Of a stretch of 64,000 bases of DNA, positions 42,520 through 50,976 are shown one piece after another. Each line of letters starts with the position of its first letter. The first letter of the stretch is position 1. A model generated the notes under the pieces. That model saw only the letters and a program-made list of their open reading frames with translations. It was not told the DNA's origin and ran no database searches. This DNA is from Falsihalocynthiibacter sp042445055 (GTDB taxonomy: Bacteria; Pseudomonadota; Alphaproteobacteria; Rhodobacterales; Rhodobacteraceae). The stretch is from assembly GCF_042445055.1 (NCBI RefSeq), contig NZ_CP170339.1, positions 3,038,001 through 3,102,000 of the forward strand, given 5' to 3'. The position numbers and the translations under genes were made by a program.

Positions 42520-42762
42520 CTAGAGACCTTCAACAGGGGTCGTACCAGTCGGCACGCCACCCTCGCCCAACTTAATTGCCGCGACTTTTTCCTCGGCTTC
42601 TTTGAGTTTAGCGTCGCAATGCTCTTTGAGTTTGGCGCCACGCTCATAGAGTTTAATCGACTCATCCAAGGCAACTTGGCCATTGTCCAACTGGCTGACA
42701 ACAGTTTCCAATTCGGCCATCGCCTGTTCAAAGCTCATTTCGGTTACGGGTGTGTCGCTCAT
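42520..42762 (-). CDS. xseB: Exodeoxyribonuclease VII small subunit
   Basis: An 80-residue helical subunit that joins XseA to degrade single-stranded DNA. The family core is clear: MSFEQAMAELETVVSQLDNG, VALDESIKLYERGAKLKEHC and DAKLKEAEEKVA. Its ATG overlaps the HDAC-like stop by 4 bases, so translation is coupled. xseA is not in the window. Confidence 0.95.
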   Translation of the reverse strand: MSDTPVTEMSFEQAMAELETVVSQLDNGQVALDESIKLYERGAKLKEHCDAKLKEAEEKVAAIKLGEGGVPTGTTPVEGL

Positions 42763-43694
42763 CTGCTGCGCTCCATCAATATTCTCACATGCGCCGCAAC
42801 CGCCTCGGCGAGCGCATCGAGATCATACCCCCCTTCGAGCGACGAGACCACCCGCCCCGCGCAGGTTTGTGCAGCCAAATCGCAAATCTGTTCTGTCAGC
42901 CACACAAAATCTTCGGTCACCCAGTTCAAACCAGCCAGCGGATCGGCGCGATGGGCGTCAAATCCGGCAGAGATAAAGATCATCTCAGGCTTGAATCGTC
43001 GCACAAATGGAAAGATTTCTTCCTGATACGCACGGCGCATGGCCGCCCCGTCAGTTCCCGCCCCAAGCGGAACATTCAGCACGTTGTTCGCCGCACCTGT
43101 TTCATCCGCTGAACCAGTGCCGGGATAGAGCGGCATTTGATGAGTGGAGGTAAACAGAATACGCGGGTCTTCTTCGACGAGATCCTGTGTGCCATTGCCG
43201 TGATGGACGTCGAAATCAATAATCGCCACGCGCTTTAATCCGTGCACATCAAGCGCATAATTTGCGGCAACAGCGACCGACCCGAACAAACAGAACCCCA
43301 TAGGGGTTTGGCGCTCGGCATGGTGGCCAGGCGGACGGACGGCAGCAAACGCGTTCTGTACCTCGCCACTCAGAACCAAATCTACCGCGCGCACGTTCGC
43401 CCCAGCGGCGCGGTACGCCGCCGCCAAAGAGCCCGACGACATATAGGTATCCGCCTCGATCTGAGCGATGCCGCCATCGGGCACGCTGTCGCGAATATCC
43501 ATCACATGCTCTCGCGGATGCACACGCAAGAGATCATCATCCGCGACCAAGGGAGCCTTCTTGCGCAATAGCTCATCAAATTCTGGATGCTCCAACGCCT
43601 CCAGAACCCGCTCAAGCCGTGCTATCCGCTCTGGATGGCCGCTTGGCGTTTTATGGTTCAAACAATCAGGATGCGTCAGAAGTGCGGTGACCAC
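42759..43694 (-). CDS. Histone deacetylase family protein (acetoin-utilisation/AcuC-like)
   Basis: A zinc-dependent deacylase of 311 residues. AAVRPPGHHAER supplies the active-site histidines, and the zinc ligands lie in IIDFDVHHGNGT and SAGFDAHRADPL. The catalytic Tyr region is SSLEGGYDLDALA. Bacterial members deacetylate proteins, polyamines or small molecules; the substrate here is unknown. The start is GTG at 43694, 3 bases after the petR stop, and its end overlaps xseB. Its place between a response regulator and isoprenoid genes is a notable arrangement. Confidence 0.9.
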   Translation of the reverse strand: MVTALLTHPDCLNHKTPSGHPERIARLERVLEALEHPEFDELLRKKAPLVADDDLLRVHPREHVMDIRDSVPDGGIAQIEADTYMSSGSLAAAYRAAGANVRAVDLVLSGEVQNAFAAVRPPGHHAERQTPMGFCLFGSVAVAANYALDVHGLKRVAIIDFDVHHGNGTQDLVEEDPRILFTSTHQMPLYPGTGSADETGAANNVLNVPLGAGTDGAAMRRAYQEEIFPFVRRFKPEMIFISAGFDAHRADPLAGLNWVTEDFVWLTEQICDLAAQTCAGRVVSSLEGGYDLDALAEAVAAHVRILMERSR

Positions 43695-43697
43695 GGC

Positions 43698-44402
43698 TTA
43701 ATCACTGCCCAGCATGTATCCCGCGCCACGAACTGTCTGAAGGTATCGTGGCTGCTTCGGGTCGGCCTCGATTTTGCGGCGAAGACGTGTGATCTGTACG
43801 TCCACGGCCCGCTCTTGGGCTTGCCCTTTGTCGCGGCCCAAATCCTCAACCAGTTGTCCGCGCGAAATAGGCTCGCCCATATTGGCAGCAAAAATCTTCA
43901 TCAACGCGCTTTCGGTGGCGGTGAGGCGAACGGTGTCCTCTCCATGCGCCAATTCGCCACGATCCACATCATATCGCAAATCACCCAACGCAAGAATCTT
44001 GGGCCCATTCTGGGCATCGGTCGCCACAGGAACACGACGCAATATTGCGTTGATCCGCAGGAGAAGCTCCTTTGGCTCAAACGGTTTGGGCAGGTAATCA
44101 TCGGCCCCCGCCTCTAGGCCCACAATCCGATCATCTGTTTCACCTTTGGCCGTCAGCAACAGAATCGGCGTGGTGATTGTCTCGCGCAAACTGCGAGTCA
44201 GGCTTATGCCATCCTCGCCAGGCATCATGACATCCATAACGATCAGGTCGAACTCAAGTCCCGACAGAACACTACGCGCATGGGCGGCGTCGCGTGCGGA
44301 AGTTACCCAAAACCCATTACGGATAAGGAATTTCTGCAGTAGGCCGCGGATACGCTCATCGTCATCAACAATGAGTAGATGGGCCTCGTTTGCGTCAGTC
44401 AT
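43698..44402 (-). CDS. petR: OmpR-family response regulator, PetR-like
   Basis: A 234-residue two-domain regulator. The receiver domain has acidic residues DDDE at 13-16, the phosphoacceptor Asp57 in IVMDVMMPGEDG and Lys in LLTAKGETDD. The C-terminal winged helix has RLTATESALMKIFAANMGEPISRGQLVEDLGRD-type features and VDVQITRLRRKIEADP. In Rhodobacter capsulatus PetR is an OmpR-type regulator encoded with PetP beside petABC. The MarR-type gene overlapping its start here supports this name. No sensor kinase gene is adjacent. Name by inference from this pairing. Confidence 0.8.
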   Translation of the reverse strand: MTDANEAHLLIVDDDERIRGLLQKFLIRNGFWVTSARDAAHARSVLSGLEFDLIVMDVMMPGEDGISLTRSLRETITTPILLLTAKGETDDRIVGLEAGADDYLPKPFEPKELLLRINAILRRVPVATDAQNGPKILALGDLRYDVDRGELAHGEDTVRLTATESALMKIFAANMGEPISRGQLVEDLGRDKGQAQERAVDVQITRLRRKIEADPKQPRYLQTVRGAGYMLGSD

Positions 44403-44905
44403 GCACCGTTCTCCTTTAGGTTCTTATACTGACGCCGCTGATCTGGGTCCATCATTGCCTCAAGGACTTGACGAAAACCTGATACCGCTTCTGGCCCCGC
44501 CGCGCGAAAAGCCGCCCGCATCCGCGCGCGCTGTGCATCGGAAAGGTCCGCTTCTAGCGCTTCTCCGGTTTCAGTCAGGAACAAGTGCCGCTCGCGCTTG
44601 TCTTTTTTACCGACTCGGCTCTCTACCAGTCCATCCTCTATCAAGGTCCGCAAAACCCGATTGAGCGATTGCTTGGTCACACCCAGAATCAGCAATAGGT
44701 TATTCACCGTGGTTCCGGGGCTTCGATGGATAAAGTGGATCGCACGATGATGGGCGCGACCGTAAGAATAGTTCTCAAGGATACGGTCCGGATCGGCCGT
44801 AAATCCCCGATAGGCAAAAAACATCGCTTCAATGCCCTTGCGTAGATGTTCATCCGTTAGGAACAAAAGGCTTTCACCGCCTTGTGTTGTCAAACCTTCG
44901 GCCAT
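44399..44905 (-). CDS. petP: MarR-family transcriptional regulator, PetP-like
   Basis: A 168-residue regulator with a winged helix. HHRAIHFIHRSPGTTVNNLLLILGVTKQSLNRVLRTLIEDGLV is the helix-turn-helix, and VGKKDKRERHLFLTETGEAL is the wing. The ATG at 44903-44905 has AAGGAG 8 bases upstream; a TTG two codons earlier is less likely. The stop overlaps the petR start by 4 bases. In Rhodobacter capsulatus the petP-petR pair sits directly by petABC, but here it is about 15 kb away. Ligand unknown. Confidence 0.8.
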   Translation of the reverse strand: MAEGLTTQGGESLLFLTDEHLRKGIEAMFFAYRGFTADPDRILENYSYGRAHHRAIHFIHRSPGTTVNNLLLILGVTKQSLNRVLRTLIEDGLVESRVGKKDKRERHLFLTETGEALEADLSDAQRARMRAAFRAAGPEAVSGFRQVLEAMMDPDQRRQYKNLKENGA

Positions 44906-44955
44906 TTTCAAATCTCCTTGCGAGCACGACGTCTCTAGATTTTATGTCAGCCTTA

Positions 44956-44984
44956 TTGACTTTCCAAGATTCAAATAGTAGCAA
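44956..44984 (+). promoter_or_regulatory. Candidate promoter of ilvE
   Basis: TTGACT and TAGCAA are separated by 17 bases in the divergent petP/ilvE gap. The -10 element is a weak match. Confidence 0.3.
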
Positions 44985-45081
44985 AGGTCAGTTTTTACGC
45001 AACAATGTGACCGAAACGGACATAACTTGCGCAATATATGAAAAATTCGCCGCTCGTCCGGCGCATTTCGAGGAGAGACCA

Positions 45082-45951
45082 ATGGCTGGTGGCTACGACG
45101 ACCGCGACGGAAAAATTTGGATGGATGGCAAACTTGTGGAATGGCGCGATGCTAATGTCCACCTGCTAACCCACGCAATGCACTATGCCTCTTCTGTCTT
45201 TGAGGGAGAGCGCGCATATAACGGCAAGATTTTCCGCAGCGAAGATCACTCGATCCGCCTGCGCAAATCCGCCGAACTTATTGACTTCGAGATACCCTAC
45301 ACTGTCGAAGAAATCGAAGCTGCTAAATACGAGACGATGAAGGCAAACGGCCTTACCGATGCTTATGTTCGCGCCATTGCATGGCGTGGCGCAGGCGAGG
45401 ACATGGGCGTTGCATCGGCACGTAACCCTGTCAGATTTGCAGTCGCTGCATGGGAGTGGGGCAACTACTACGGCGACGCCAAATTCAAAGGCGCCAAGCT
45501 AGACATTTCGAAATGGAAACGTCCGAGCCCGGAAACTATTCCATGCGACGCAAAGGCCGCTGGCCTGTACATGATCTGTACAATGTCCAAACACGCCGCC
45601 GAGGCAAAAGGCTGCTCGGATGCAATGATGTTCGACTATCGCGGATATGTGGCCGAGGCGACCGGTGCGAATATGTTCTTTGTCAAAAACGGCGAAGTCC
45701 ACACACCTCTTGCGGATTGCTTCCTCAACGGCCTGACACGCCAGACGGTCATCGGAATGCTCAAGGAAAAGGGCATCACCGTTCACGAGCGCCACATCAT
45801 GCCCGAAGAACTCGAAGGGTTTGAGCAATGCTGGCTCACCGGCACCGCCGCCGAAGTTACGCCCGTTGGACAGATCGGCGATTACAACTTTGAAGTTGGC
45901 GCAATGGCGCGCGATATTTCCGAGAGCTACGAGAAGCTGGTTCGGTCATAA
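45082..45951 (+). CDS. ilvE: Branched-chain amino acid aminotransferase
   Basis: Class IV PLP enzyme catalysing the last step of leucine, isoleucine and valine synthesis; 289 residues. Early landmarks are DGKLVEWRDANVHLLTHAMHYASSVFEGER. The ACGNE-like region is read as CSDAMMFDYRGYVAEATGANMFFV, followed by GLTRQTVIGMLKEKG and WLTGTAAEVTPVGQIG. ATG 45082 has AGGAGAG upstream; 66 codons of open frame before it were rejected. It is followed by a terminator. Confidence 0.95.
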   Translation: MAGGYDDRDGKIWMDGKLVEWRDANVHLLTHAMHYASSVFEGERAYNGKIFRSEDHSIRLRKSAELIDFEIPYTVEEIEAAKYETMKANGLTDAYVRAIAWRGAGEDMGVASARNPVRFAVAAWEWGNYYGDAKFKGAKLDISKWKRPSPETIPCDAKAAGLYMICTMSKHAAEAKGCSDAMMFDYRGYVAEATGANMFFVKNGEVHTPLADCFLNGLTRQTVIGMLKEKGITVHERHIMPEELEGFEQCWLTGTAAEVTPVGQIGDYNFEVGAMARDISESYEKLVRS

Positions 45952-45957
45952 GTATTC

Positions 45958-45989
45958 AAACGGGCGCTTCACTGGCGCCCGTTTTCATT
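45958..45989 (+). terminator. Rho-independent terminator of ilvE
   Basis: AAACGGGCGC pairs with GCGCCCGTTT around a short loop, followed by TTCATTT. The MATE gene ends 4 bases further on the other strand. Confidence 0.85.
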
Positions 45990-45993
45990 TAGA

Positions 45994-47349
45994 TCAGAGC
46001 CGCTTCAGCACGCCGGTCCGTTTCAAGATAGTAAGCGTCAAGATCAACACTCCGATCTCACCCACCGCGCCCGTCAGCCATATCCCGATTTCACCCACTA
46101 GATTTGGCATGATCACCAATAGCGGCAGCCCAAACAAATACGTGCGCGAGAGATTCAACAGCGCCGCACTCCGCGCATCGCCAATCGCCTGAAAATAGAT
46201 TCCGACCATCATCTGTGGCCCAAACATAAACAGGGTAAGCGTGGTCAACGGAAGGATACGCGCCAGTTCGTTGATGATATTCTGGTCGGCCACAAACAGC
46301 GCCCCGATTTGATACCGGAATATGAACAAGGCCGCCTGAAACGCCACACAATATACGGCCGCACATATCATCGCCAATCTAAGCGCGCCCTGTACGCGTT
46401 CGAGCTTTCTAGCGCCGAAGTTATTGCCGACAATAGATTGTGTCGCGAACATAAGGCCCAGCATCGGCATAAACACAAACGTCATGATCCGCGTTGATAT
46501 ACCGAACGCCCCGGCAGTCGCTTGATAGTTGTCTGCCCATATCTGAAGCAAATAAATCGTAATACCGGACGACGCAGCAAACCCGACATATCCAAGGCTA
46601 GCAGGTGCCCCGAGCGCAAGCATCTCTCGCCACATATGCGGCGCGGGTGTGAAGCTACTGCGTGTTAACGGGAAGCTCCATCCCGCGCGCATCCGATAGC
46701 CGAAGATCGCGCAAATCGCGAGGGTTTGCGCGGCAACGGATCCCCACGCCGAGCCAGCGACACCCATGTGGAACTTAGCTATAAACAAGTAGTCGAATAG
46801 GATGTTCAGCAGCGCCGCCAGAAGCGTAATTACGGTCATCGCCGCCATGCGCCCTTCTGCGCGCAAAGCGTCGGTATTGATCCCAAGGAAAAACACCAGC
46901 GGCGACCAATAGACCGAGAGCGAAATATATGTGTATCCGTACTGTGAAAGTGTGGGCGAACCATTCGCGGCCCAACTCACCAAGTCTTTGCCAACCCAGC
47001 GGAAGGCCGCGATCAAAATGAAACAAAACAACGAGGTCAGCACCGTGGCCTGAATATAGCTTCGCCCCGCCTCGCCACTCGCCCCAGAGCCAAGCATCCG
47101 CGCCAGAACACTTGAGAAGCCAGCAGCAACAAGTGTCGAGAGCGCGACGATAAACATGAACAGTGGGAACATGAGCGTAACGGCCGTGAGGGCCTCTGCC
47201 CCAACAAACCGCCCGAGGAAATAGGCGTCTATCGTCGCGAATGAGCCATTCACCACCATCACGAGAATGATCGGGAAAGCCGTTCGAGCAAACACAAGTC
47301 CAAGCGGATCGGTAAGGTAGGGGTTCTTCCGTATCGCTGCGACTGTCAT
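45994..47349 (-). CDS. MATE family efflux transporter
   Basis: A 451-residue inner-membrane protein with twelve helices in two homologous halves. The N-terminal half begins with GLVFARTAFPIILVMVVNGSF and has DAYFLGRFVGAEALTAVTL, the MATE start of helix 2. The mid-protein LGAPASLGYVGFAASSG begins the second half. Ions (Na+ or H+) drive export of cationic compounds or flavins in this family; the substrate here is unknown. No obvious partner gene. Confidence 0.93.
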   Translation of the reverse strand: MTVAAIRKNPYLTDPLGLVFARTAFPIILVMVVNGSFATIDAYFLGRFVGAEALTAVTLMFPLFMFIVALSTLVAAGFSSVLARMLGSGASGEAGRSYIQATVLTSLFCFILIAAFRWVGKDLVSWAANGSPTLSQYGYTYISLSVYWSPLVFFLGINTDALRAEGRMAAMTVITLLAALLNILFDYLFIAKFHMGVAGSAWGSVAAQTLAICAIFGYRMRAGWSFPLTRSSFTPAPHMWREMLALGAPASLGYVGFAASSGITIYLLQIWADNYQATAGAFGISTRIMTFVFMPMLGLMFATQSIVGNNFGARKLERVQGALRLAMICAAVYCVAFQAALFIFRYQIGALFVADQNIINELARILPLTTLTLFMFGPQMMVGIYFQAIGDARSAALLNLSRTYLFGLPLLVIMPNLVGEIGIWLTGAVGEIGVLILTLTILKRTGVLKRL

Positions 47350-47397
47350 CAGTGCTCCCTAGCCTTATTCAATGAGTGCCAAAGAGCGGCATGGCCC

Positions 47398-48321
47398 CTA
47401 GTGCGGGCTGACGGCTTTGCGCTGCTGCGCGCGTTTCAATCCCAAATGACGCTCGCGCAGGATTATCGCGACACCCGCAGCAATCACCAAACCAGCCCCT
47501 GAAAGCATCGCAATCGTCGGCACTTCGTTAAACAGAAAATATCCAACAATCAGCGCCATGATCATCGACGAATATTCAAACGGCGCCACCAGAGATGCGT
47601 CTGAGATGCGGTAACTTGTTGTCAGGAATATCTGCCCAAAACCGCCAAGGATGCCGGATAGGATCAGAAAAAACAGACTGCTCGAGCTTGGCCACACCCA
47701 GCCGAACGGAAGCGTGAACAGCGACAACACAGTGGCCGTAATTGAGAACCAAAACACAACCGCGCTCGTGCGTTCGGTTTGAACCAGCTTACGCACGAAC
47801 ACCTGCGCCAGAGCCGCGAAACACGCGCCCATCAGCACAAGTAGCGCGCCCAGCCCTTCGCTATCGGCCAGCCCGTTACCGAACGCAGAAAACCGAGGCG
47901 CCAATACGATCATCACACCGATCATCCCGACAAAAACCGCGCTTAGACGAAATATGCCGACCTGCTCTCCGAGGAACATGGCGGCAAAAATGACTACCAA
48001 GAGTGGCGTCGTATAACCGATCGCCGTGAACTCTGGCAGCGGCAAGAGCGTCAAACCCGCAAAGGTCAATGCCATCGCCGTTGTCCCGACCAGCCCGCGC
48101 CAAACGTGACCCATCGGATTTTGCACAGTCAGCCCAACCGAGAGTTGTTTCTGCCAAATCAACCAACCCAAAATCACAGGAAGCGCAAAGAATGATCGAA
48201 AAAAGACCAACTCACCGGGGGGCACAGTGCCCTCTGTGAATTTGATACACGAAGCCATCGCCACAAATGTCGTTACTGATGCCAGTTTGTAAAGGATGCC
48301 TGCGTAGGGATTCATAGCCAC
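47398..48321 (-). CDS. EamA/DMT family transporter
   Basis: A 307-residue inner-membrane protein with ten helices in two EamA repeats. It carries LVFFRSFFALPVILGWLIWQ, IFAAMFLGEQVGIFRLSAVF and VGYFLFNEVPTIAMLSGAGLVIAAGV. It resembles the window's other two EamA proteins only at family level. An ATG two codons downstream is an alternative start. It lies 48 bases upstream of the MATE gene on the same strand. Confidence 0.88.
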   Translation of the reverse strand: MAMNPYAGILYKLASVTTFVAMASCIKFTEGTVPPGELVFFRSFFALPVILGWLIWQKQLSVGLTVQNPMGHVWRGLVGTTAMALTFAGLTLLPLPEFTAIGYTTPLLVVIFAAMFLGEQVGIFRLSAVFVGMIGVMIVLAPRFSAFGNGLADSEGLGALLVLMGACFAALAQVFVRKLVQTERTSAVVFWFSITATVLSLFTLPFGWVWPSSSSLFFLILSGILGGFGQIFLTTSYRISDASLVAPFEYSSMIMALIVGYFLFNEVPTIAMLSGAGLVIAAGVAIILRERHLGLKRAQQRKAVSPH

Positions 48322-48351
48322 TTGATATGGGAAAAATTTTGGAATGGAAAC

Positions 48352-49389
48352 CTATGCCGTGAGTTGTTTTACCGCCCACTGCGCGGCATCCTGAACGGTG
48401 GGATCAGGATCATTCTGAAGCGACGCGGCAAGCGGCACAACGGATGTGTCGCCACTATTTCCAATTGCATAAAGCACATTCCGCACGAACCGATTTCGCC
48501 CAACCCTCTTAATGGGAGACCCCGAAAACTTTGTTCGGAATTCTTCGTCCGTAAGCATAACAAGCTCGGCAAGGCGTGGCGCGATCAAGTCCTCGCGCGC
48601 GGCATATCGCAACTCATGCGCCTCGGCGGCGAACTTATTCCAAGGACACGCCGCCAGGCAATCATCACACCCGTAAATATGGTTTCCCATGAGCGCGCGA
48701 AGCTCTTCGTCAACAGGGCCGTGGTGCTCAATGGTCAGGTAGGAAATACACCGCCGCGCATCAAGCTGAAACGGCGCGGGGAACGCCTTGGTCGGACAGG
48801 CGTCAAGGCAGGCGGTACAGGAACCACAGTTCTCGCGTGCGGGCGTGTCTGGCGGCAAATCAACGGTCGTGAAAATCGCGCCAAGGAAAAACCAGTTACC
48901 CAATTCGCGCGACAATAAATTCGTGTGCTTACCCTGCCATCCAAGACCCGCCGAAGCCGCGAGCGGTTTTTCCATTACCGGAGCAGTATCCACAAAGACC
49001 TTGATCTGCGCATCAGGTTCCTGCTCGATAAGCCAGCGCCCTACACGTTTAAGGCGCTTCTTCACGATGTCATGATAATCGCGATTTTGAGCATATACGC
49101 TAATCGCTCCACGGTCTCGCATACCGAGCACTTCGGTCGGATCTTGGGCGGGCGTATATGGCTCTGCCAACATGATCACGCTCTTGGCTTCGGGCCAAAG
49201 GGCATCCGGAGCGCCACGCCAATTCATGCGCTCTGCCATCCACGCCATTTGGCCGTGGCGCTCCTTGGACACGAAATCCGCCAGCCGCTCCGCAAGATCA
49301 GGAACGGAATCCGGACGGCAGATTCCGATTTGCGCAAACCCTTCGGCGCGGGCATGAGAGATGAGTTTATCTTTGAGCGCCGCGCTCAA
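48352..49389 (-). CDS. queG: Epoxyqueuosine reductase
   Basis: Cobalamin- and iron-sulfur-dependent enzyme that reduces epoxyqueuosine to queuosine in tRNA; 345 residues. Two [4Fe-4S] sites are visible, in CGSCTACLDACPTKAF and in CDDCLAACPWNKF, and the catalytic region holds VDTAPVMEKPLAASAGLGWQGKHTN. A C-terminal HEAT-like segment ends the protein. The start is TTG at 49389, overlapping the TGA of the upstream GST gene. Its ATG-less start and overlap imply translational coupling. Confidence 0.95.
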   Translation of the reverse strand: MSAALKDKLISHARAEGFAQIGICRPDSVPDLAERLADFVSKERHGQMAWMAERMNWRGAPDALWPEAKSVIMLAEPYTPAQDPTEVLGMRDRGAISVYAQNRDYHDIVKKRLKRVGRWLIEQEPDAQIKVFVDTAPVMEKPLAASAGLGWQGKHTNLLSRELGNWFFLGAIFTTVDLPPDTPARENCGSCTACLDACPTKAFPAPFQLDARRCISYLTIEHHGPVDEELRALMGNHIYGCDDCLAACPWNKFAAEAHELRYAAREDLIAPRLAELVMLTDEEFRTKFSGSPIKRVGRNRFVRNVLYAIGNSGDTSVVPLAASLQNDPDPTVQDAAQWAVKQLTA

Positions 49390-50051
49390 AAATCAAGATC
49401 CGCGTAATGGGCTGGCGGCGGGAAACCAGGAAGCTGATCCGCCAGTATATTGCGGAACGCAGGGCGCGATTTGATCTTGGCATACCATGCCTTGACGTTT
49501 TCGCTTCGATTCCAATCCACGTCGGAAATATAATCCAAAGCAGAGAAATGCGCCGCCGCCGCGAAATCAGCGAGGGTCATCGTATCGCCCGCGAGCCAAC
49601 GCCGCTGATCCAAAATCCAGCCCATGTAATCGAGATGATACTTAATATTTCGCGCGCCCGCTTTGACGTTCGAGCTGTCTGGATATCCCTGCGCCATGAC
49701 CTTCTTATTCACGCGCTCATACAGTAGCTTGGAGGTCACCTCGTGGTGGAATTTGTCGTCAAACCAATTCACCATACGGCGTACTTCGTAACGCTCGACC
49801 GCGCTTTTGGGCATCAAGCTTGGGGTTGGGTGCTTTTCTTCGATGTACTCGCAAATAGCGTTGCTTTCGGCCATCATCATGCCGTCCATCTTGAGGACGG
49901 GAACCTTGGCCGCTGGATTTCGACGAAGGAACTCCCCATCTTTTTCCCAATAGCGCTCCTCGACCAATTCAAACTTTAGGTTCTTCTCCGCGAGGCTCAG
50001 GCGCACCTTGCGACAGAACGGAGATAAAGGGACATGAAATAGTCGGATCAT
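49386..50051 (-). CDS. Glutathione S-transferase family protein
   Basis: A 221-residue protein with the N-terminal thioredoxin fold MIRLFHVPLSPFCRKVRLSLAEK, SPFC being the active-site segment. The glutathione-binding NPAAKVPVLKMDG and ESNAICEYIEEKHP follow, then a helical domain with GWILDQRRWLAGDTMTLADFAAAAH. It overlaps the queG start. GST-queG pairs occur in alphaproteobacteria, but no role in queuosine synthesis is known. Confidence 0.9.
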   Translation of the reverse strand: MIRLFHVPLSPFCRKVRLSLAEKNLKFELVEERYWEKDGEFLRRNPAAKVPVLKMDGMMMAESNAICEYIEEKHPTPSLMPKSAVERYEVRRMVNWFDDKFHHEVTSKLLYERVNKKVMAQGYPDSSNVKAGARNIKYHLDYMGWILDQRRWLAGDTMTLADFAAAAHFSALDYISDVDWNRSENVKAWYAKIKSRPAFRNILADQLPGFPPPAHYADLDF

Positions 50052-50104
50052 AATTTGTAACTCTTCGTAGGTTTGTTTCTAAGTGCCGCGATTTTCGGCC
50101 CATT

Positions 50105-50881
50105 TCAACCTTCGAAACAGGCCGAACGCCCATCCGCGCGAATTGTGGCCGCACCGTCAGCAATGCTCTGCGCACGTTTTCTAAGCCACGGGGTTGGCTG
50201 ACTGGCCGAGCGCCCCTTGGGATTGGGTAGAACCGCGGCAAGGCGGCTGGCTTGTGTCGCCGTGAGGTCAGCAGCGGAAGTGCGAAAATAGTGGTCTGCA
50301 GCGGCCTCCACGCCAAAGACCCCCTCATCGAATTCCGCGACATTAAGGTAGACTTCGATAATTCGGCGCTTGCTCCATGTCGCCTCTACCATCGGAGTCA
50401 GCGCAGCTTCAAGCGCCTTGCGCGCCCAATTGCGACCATGCCAGAGATAGACGTTCTTGACCACCTGCTGTGAAATTGTAGACGCACCACGCTTTCCACC
50501 AGAGTCGAGCGCCGCGCGAATTGCGTCCATGTCAAAACCCCAATGATTACAGAAGTTCGCATCCTCTGCCGCCACAACACTTCGCGCCATATAGGGAGAG
50601 ATTTCCTCCATCGGAACCCAACTGCGTTTCACGCCACCCAAGCGGCGCGCCTCGGTTAGGATATATGGTGTCGTGGGCGGACTAACAAACGCGTACACCC
50701 CAACGGCCAACGCAACCACACAACTGACAACAAGCACGCCGCGCCAGAACCAACGCCGAATAAAACGGATAGGCGCAAAGCGTGACGCTGCTTCGAGCAC
50801 GGAGTCATCTTTATCCTTGCTGCGCGATCGAGAGGCCTTTCCAGCCTTCTTAGAGGTTTTTTTCGCTACTTTTCTGGCCAC
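50105..50881 (-). CDS. mtgA: Monofunctional biosynthetic peptidoglycan transglycosylase
   Basis: GT51 glycosyltransferase that polymerises lipid II at the inner membrane; 258 residues. A basic N-terminus (Lys/Arg/Ser-rich, about 1-35) precedes one membrane anchor (about 47-67). The catalytic domain has VVAAEDANFCNHWGFDMDAI with the catalytic Glu, KRGASTISQQVVKNVYLWHGR and EVYLNVAEFDEGVFGVEAAA. The start is GTG. The GT51 domain is complete; no transpeptidase domain is attached. Confidence 0.95.
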   Translation of the reverse strand: MARKVAKKTSKKAGKASRSRSKDKDDSVLEAASRFAPIRFIRRWFWRGVLVVSCVVALAVGVYAFVSPPTTPYILTEARRLGGVKRSWVPMEEISPYMARSVVAAEDANFCNHWGFDMDAIRAALDSGGKRGASTISQQVVKNVYLWHGRNWARKALEAALTPMVEATWSKRRIIEVYLNVAEFDEGVFGVEAAADHYFRTSAADLTATQASRLAAVLPNPKGRSASQPTPWLRKRAQSIADGAATIRADGRSACFEG

Positions 50882-50927
50882 TCAAGACACTGACCACGCC
50901 CAGTGTTTTTGGTCAAGTCTCGCGCAC

Positions 50928-50954
50928 AAAAAAGCCGAGCACAGTGGCTCGGCT
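50928..50954 (-). terminator. Rho-independent terminator of gltDB
   Basis: On the minus strand AGCCGAGC pairs with GCTCGGCT around a short loop, followed by TTTTTG. It begins 22 bases after the gltB stop. Confidence 0.92.
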
Positions 50955-50976
50955 CCTTCGGTTATTTCATTGCTTG

